DNA of 24,641 bases, taken from Candidatus Magasanikiibacteriota bacterium. Lineage in GTDB: Bacteria; Patescibacteriota; Patescibacteriia; Magasanikbacterales; UBA922. Position 1 is the first letter of the stretch. Each line of letters begins with the position of its first letter. Under the pieces are notes generated by a model. The model did no database searches. It saw only the letters and a list, made by a program, of their open reading frames with translations, and had not been told where the DNA came from. Location: positions 1 to 24,641 of the forward strand of contig JACRPD010000062.1 in assembly GCA_016214105.1 (NCBI GenBank), in the 5' to 3' direction. This document shows, piece by piece, positions 21,310 to 24,641 of the stretch. Position numbers and translations under genes: made by a program.

Positions 21310-22198
21310 CTTTCAAAGAAAATTCATTCAAAAACTTTACTATCAGCAGCCCGCAAGGCCTTGCCAACCAAATCCATATCCACCTCCACCACGGCTCCCA
21401 CTTCTGAAAGTAAGTCAGCATTGAGCGGGAAAAAACTTTCTGCTTCCAAACGCTGTCGCGCTGTTTGAAACTCTGCCCGAAATAATCAACGCCGGAAATA
21501 ATTGGCGTATATACGACTTTAAAACCCGAACGTTTTGCTTCGCGACACAGATCAACATCTTCAAACCAAATAAAATATCTCGGATCAAAACCCCAGCCGA
21601 GTTTTTCAACCAACTCGCGCCTGACAAGCATAAGCGACCCGCGCACCGAATCAACTTCTTGCTCTAAATCCGAATTAAAATCTTTCATTAAATAATTGTT
21701 CAGAAGTATTGGAAAAATATGCTGGAGCTTCAAAAGCAAACAGACCTGCTCCCAAACTTTCGGAAATCGCCGCGGTCCCGCTTCCAAATTAAATTTTCCT
21801 TCAGCGTCAACCAGTTTGCAGCTGGCAATCCCTACGTCTTTCTTTTTTCTCATCCACGCCAACATTTTTAACATGCTCCCCGGATCCAATCTCATATCAG
21901 GATTTAAAAATAAAATAAACTCGCCCCGCGAGATTTTTACGCCCTGATTATTCGCCGCGCCAAATCCGACGTTTTCTCTATTCTCAATCAATTTGACATC
22001 AGGAAAGTTTTTTTTAATCAACGCCGCAGTTTGATCAGTAGAAGCGTTATCAACCACAATCTGTTCAAATTCAACAGCTAAAACATTTTCAACATCTTCA
22101 ACACCCGCAACACTCTTACACGCCTCCGCCACAGATTTTATTTGTTCAACAATCTTCTTTTCCGAACTCCAAGTAACGGTAATTATTGAAAGTTCCAT
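21278..22198 (-). CDS. GT2 family glycosyltransferase with repeat-derived C-terminus
   Basis: This 306-residue protein has LSIITVTWSSEKKIVEQI, IVVDNASTDQTAALI at about 68-82, ENVGFGAANNQGVKI, and FILFLNPDMRLDPGS with the metal-binding region. RYFIWFEDVDLCREAKRSGF carries the catalytic-base Asp. The pattern is close to rhamnosyltransferases of the GT2 family (SidE-like/WbbL-like groups are not distinguished). The last 11 residues (VPSPRRRGTG region) and the stop come from a dispersed palindrome. The start lies 3 bases after the transglycosylase stop, so the two genes are tightly linked. Confidence 0.9.
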   Translation of the reverse strand: MELSIITVTWSSEKKIVEQIKSVAEACKSVAGVEDVENVLAVEFEQIVVDNASTDQTAALIKKNFPDVKLIENRENVGFGAANNQGVKISRGEFILFLNPDMRLDPGSMLKMLAWMRKKKDVGIASCKLVDAEGKFNLEAGPRRFPKVWEQVCLLLKLQHIFPILLNNYLMKDFNSDLEQEVDSVRGSLMLVRRELVEKLGWGFDPRYFIWFEDVDLCREAKRSGFKVVYTPIISGVDYFGQSFKQRDSVWKQKVFSRSMLTYFQKWEPWWRWIWIWLARPCGLLIVKFLNEFSLKVPSPRRRGTG

Positions 22199-22201
22199 AG
22201 C

Positions 22202-23131
22202 TTATTTTTTACTCTGAAAATCTATCTCCGGTTTTTTTTCTCTCGAAGTCAAAATCTCATATACCGGCCTAGCCATGACCGCCGCGTTAAACGGATATTG
22301 CCACACGGCTTCATTAGCCAATCCTAAACCATTTGTAGAACTGACAACTGTCGCGTTAATCGCGTTTCCAAACACGAACTTTCTAAAACTGCCGGCTTTG
22401 TCTTCTTCTGCGCGCTTATATTTTGACGATTTCCTGATGGAAGCGTCAATTGCCGACGGTCCGCCGCGATAGGCGGCCAAAGCAAAATTCCACTGGCTGT
22501 ATCTTTCAAATAAATAACGCAAAAAAGCGACTCCGGCCCGGCAATTGCCATCTACTGAATTTAACTTAACCCCTCCCCAATCTTTCTCTTTACTAAAACT
22601 AACGCGCTGTAATTCTTCCAAAACCACGCCGGTAACTTGAAAAATTCCGCGCGCGCCAACCGCTGATACCGCGTCGTTATCACCGCCGGATTCCACGCCA
22701 ATAACACCAGCCGCGACCTCCGGTGGAACACGATAATACCGGCAATATTTATTTAACGCCTGCCAAACCTCCGCGCGATATTCTTGATTCTCAATTATTT
22801 TATCAAAATAATTATCAAAACCGCGTTGGGACAAACCAAACCGCACCTTCCACATTCGCTCTTTTGCTTCAGCTAATAATTTGACAGTTTCCCCTTCAAA
22901 ATCAAAATTCTCTGTTATCCCTCTGCCTTTTTTACGCCACTGTAAATCTCTCCCCAGCACATCTATAAATTTGCGCGGCCTGCCATCTTGTCCTTTTTCT
23001 TCCGGCCGTTCCTTCGGTCCGACAACGCTTACCCGCGCCTTTTCAATCGGCTCTTTATCGCGGCTATCACGGCAACCGTCTCCTCCGAGAGTCGCCATCG
23101 CCGCTAAAAATAATGCTTCTCGTTTCCGCAT
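22202..23131 (-). CDS. Lytic transglycosylase-like (SLT domain) protein
   Basis: This 309-residue protein has an N-terminal hydrophobic signal (ALFLAAMATLGGDGC). Cys20 might be lipidated, but the -2 residue is Asp, which is not canonical. A linker to about residue 110 is followed by a lysozyme-like domain: LNKYCRYYRVPPEVAAGVIGVESGGD with catalytic Glu147, VGARGIFQV at about 158-166, CRAGVAFLRYL, and FALAAYRGGPSAID, corresponding to the usual AYNAGPG. It would cleave peptidoglycan glycan strands, perhaps to let surface polymers pass. It lies 10 bases after the deoxysugar reductase gene and 3 before a glycosyltransferase, so it belongs to this operon. Confidence 0.87.
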   Translation of the reverse strand: MRKREALFLAAMATLGGDGCRDSRDKEPIEKARVSVVGPKERPEEKGQDGRPRKFIDVLGRDLQWRKKGRGITENFDFEGETVKLLAEAKERMWKVRFGLSQRGFDNYFDKIIENQEYRAEVWQALNKYCRYYRVPPEVAAGVIGVESGGDNDAVSAVGARGIFQVTGVVLEELQRVSFSKEKDWGGVKLNSVDGNCRAGVAFLRYLFERYSQWNFALAAYRGGPSAIDASIRKSSKYKRAEEDKAGSFRKFVFGNAINATVVSSTNGLGLANEAVWQYPFNAAVMARPVYEILTSREKKPEIDFQSKK

Positions 23132-23141
23132 AATTTTTAAA

Positions 23142-24014
23142 TCAACAGCTTAAAACTTTATCGCTGTTTTGCCCTTCTTTTTTCGCTTTCGCGTATTTTT
23201 CCACTGTGTCGCGAATCGCGACATGAACGTCGCGCATGGCAATGCCTAATTTCAGCAAATTTTCCGATGCTAAAAAATTATTTGACCTGCCCTTTGTGGC
23301 TAAACCCTGTTTAACTAAATCGTCATTGGTAATCCATTCATTTTTGTGATTCGGATCAACCAGCTCATCATAAAGCGCCATCAGCTCGCGATGTTTTAAC
23401 GTACCCGGGTTAGTAACATGGAAAATACCGACCGCTTTTTTTTCTAACAGCTGATGAAACACGCTGATCATGTCGTCAATAATCGTTACGCTGTTCTCAA
23501 CAGCAATAATTTTCGGATAAGCCGCGAGTTTATCAATCAAATTACGCTTGGCGGGCAGCCAGTCAATCGGCATGCGGATGCGCGCGATGCCGACATTCGG
23601 CAGGGTGGTTAAAACCAAATCCGCCGCCCATTTTGTTCTGGAATATGTCACTTCTTTTGGATTACCCAAATCGCTTTCGCGCCACTTTTTATCCGAATGC
23701 GGAGAGTCGCCGTAAAAAATACAGCCGGAACCGATGTGCAATAAATACACACCGCGTTCTTGGCAGGCTTGCGCGATTAAAATCGGCAGAAGCGTGTTGC
23801 CGATTATCGTTTCCATCTGGTGCGTTTCGCACCAGTCCACATTCGGCTTGCCGGTAACACCGCCGGCGTTCAGCACCGCGTCAGGTTTGTGCTCATCTAT
23901 CAACACCAACATATCTTCTTTTGTCTTAATTTTCTTATCTGACAAAACCGCGTCTGACCACTCACTCAAACATCTGTTACCAATATATCCGTTGCCGATA
24001 ATTAGAATTTTCAT
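23142..24014 (-). CDS. NRS/ER-like deoxysugar epimerase/reductase (RmlD superfamily)
   Basis: This 290-residue short-chain dehydrogenase has the cofactor motif GNGYIGN at about 7-13 and catalytic YSRTK at about residue 129. Other runs are GVTGKPNVDWCETH, GSGCIFYGDSPH, RIRMPI, NSVTIIDDM, FHVTNPGTLKHRELM and KGRSNNFLAS. From memory these match the plant nucleotide-rhamnose synthase/epimerase-reductase (NRS/ER, also the C-terminal part of RHM) much better than classical RmlD. NRS/ER does both the 3,5-epimerase and the 4-reductase step. No rmlC is visible in this window, which would fit one enzyme doing both. It lies 45 bases after rmlB, with a palindrome in the gap. RmlD-type reductase remains the fallback name. 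Confidence 0.85.
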   Translation of the reverse strand: MKILIIGNGYIGNRCLSEWSDAVLSDKKIKTKEDMLVLIDEHKPDAVLNAGGVTGKPNVDWCETHQMETIIGNTLLPILIAQACQERGVYLLHIGSGCIFYGDSPHSDKKWRESDLGNPKEVTYSRTKWAADLVLTTLPNVGIARIRMPIDWLPAKRNLIDKLAAYPKIIAVENSVTIIDDMISVFHQLLEKKAVGIFHVTNPGTLKHRELMALYDELVDPNHKNEWITNDDLVKQGLATKGRSNNFLASENLLKLGIAMRDVHVAIRDTVEKYAKAKKEGQNSDKVLSC

Positions 24015-24030
24015 AAAAAGAGAAATTAGT

Positions 24031-24053
24031 CCCCTCCCCTCGTAGGGGAGGGG
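24031..24053. repeat. GC-rich palindrome between rmlB and the reductase gene
   Basis: CCCCTCCCCT and AGGGGAGGGG form a perfect 10-bp stem around CGT. It belongs to the CTCCT/AGGAG family. It has no T-run and sits in the operon, as at 4798-4820. Confidence 0.88.
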
Positions 24054-24058
24054 TTAAT

Positions 24059-24641
24059 TTAAGCTATCCCAATCCTTTTCTGATAATATTCTGCATAATA
24101 TTTCTGATAATCCCCGTTTTTCACCCGCTTCCACCAATCCTCGTTATTTTTATACCATTCAATCGTTTGTTTTAATCCATCAGCAAACTTTATTCTCGGT
24201 TCCCAGCCAAGCTCGCGTTTAATTTTTGAACTGTCCAATAAATAACGGCGGTCATGGCCGAGACGGTCCGGAACATAAGTTTTAAGCGATTGCGGTTTGC
24301 CCAATGTGGCGAGAATAATATCAGTCATTTCTTCAATATTTTTTTCCACGCCGGTGCCGATATTATACGCCTCGCCGACTTTGCCATTCCGCAAAATCGC
24401 GTCAATCCCGCGCGCGTGATCATCCACGTGAATCCATTCGCGCTGATTCCCGCTGCTTTTAAACAATGGTAAATTTTTATCCTCAATCGCGTTAGTGACA
24501 AACAACGGCACTAATTTCTCCGGAAACTGATATGGCCCGTAATTATTACAGCAATGGCTGATCGTCACCGGCAGGCCATAAGTGTGAAAATACGCCATAA
24601 CTTCGTGCGTCGCGCTGGCATTGCTCTTGTTGTATGGCGTA
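24059..24641 (-). CDS. rmlB: NDP-glucose 4,6-dehydratase (RmlB type), C-terminal part
   Basis: The frame is open up to the window edge, so the gene is partial at its 5' end; the methionine at 24598 is internal. Visible residues begin TPYNKSNASATHEVMAYFHT and continue with YGLPVTISHCCNNYGPYQFPEKLVPLF, REWIHVDDHARGIDAIL, EAYNIGTGVEKNI and DRLGHDRRYLLDSSKIKRELGW, all typical of dTDP-glucose 4,6-dehydratase. It makes the 4-keto-6-deoxy sugar used by the downstream reductase. The active-site segment is normally Y-x-x-x-K; here it reads Y-N-K-S-N, so the lysine position appears to be Asn. The N-terminal cofactor-binding half is outside the window. Confidence 0.9.
   Translation of the reverse strand, partial: TPYNKSNASATHEVMAYFHTYGLPVTISHCCNNYGPYQFPEKLVPLFVTNAIEDKNLPLFKSSGNQREWIHVDDHARGIDAILRNGKVGEAYNIGTGVEKNIEEMTDIILATLGKPQSLKTYVPDRLGHDRRYLLDSSKIKRELGWEPRIKFADGLKQTIEWYKNNEDWWKRVKNGDYQKYYAEYYQKRIGIA

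Noticed and set aside
1..24641. Alternative genetic code with TGA as glycine
   Set aside because: TGA is used as the stop in tightly packed gene overlaps (for example 14032-14035 and 19242-19245), and proteins end at expected lengths.

Overview
The window reads as a fragment of a Patescibacteria (Candidate Phyla Radiation) chromosome, most likely Parcubacteria-like. This is an inference from gene content: a compact ATP synthase operon with a short delta subunit, a MurA, a PEGA-domain membrane protein, a tandem CxxC zinc-ribbon protein, a Memo-CapA lipoprotein, and a rhamnose/glycosyltransferase cluster. TGA is used as a normal stop (for example in the ATGA overlaps at 14032-14035 and 19242-19245), which argues against the code-25 lineages. 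No rRNA, tRNA or CRISPR was seen. No gene-free stretch exceeds 300 bases.

Layout. 22-6821 (minus strand) is a complete F-type ATP synthase operon in the order atpZ-B-E-F-H-A-G-D-C. It has a good promoter at 6917-6945 and a repeat-built hairpin in its leader. A divergent promoter at 6990-7018 drives a small two-helix membrane protein on the plus strand. 7298-12738 (minus) carries tatD, a large membrane-anchored protein of unknown function, a Memo-CapA lipoprotein and cvpA. 12906-15342 (minus) carries a double zinc-ribbon protein, an HD hydrolase and murA. A PEGA-domain protein runs on the plus strand from 15431 to 16765. 16883-24641 (minus) is a cell-surface polysaccharide cluster: rmlB (cut by the window edge), a one-enzyme type of deoxysugar epimerase/reductase, a lytic transglycosylase, four GT2 glycosyltransferases and a nucleotidyltransferase of the RmlA type. 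These would make an activated 6-deoxyhexose, probably rhamnose, and transfer it to surface glycans.

The most unusual feature is the repeat load. Two classes recur. The first is arrays of 7-, 8-, 9- or 10-bp units. In four or five intergenic gaps they form inverted head-to-head arrays that fold into long hairpins. In four protein-coding places they are direct arrays read through in frame. Several unrelated-looking arrays share the core TTGTAAG/CTTACAA with a different period. The layout resembles the short tandemly repeated repetitive (STRR) sequences of cyanobacteria. The second class is GC-rich palindromes around CTCCT-loop-AGGAG, often preceded by ACACTCGCTGAGACC and often in inverted pairs. 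They lie between genes, inside genes and at gene ends, and they carry other palindromes nested within them. A further palindrome (TCCGCC-CGA-GGCGGA) sits inside atpA and inside a MITE-like hairpin at 13239-13357. These elements supply stop codons, extended reading frames and extra peptide loops to host genes.
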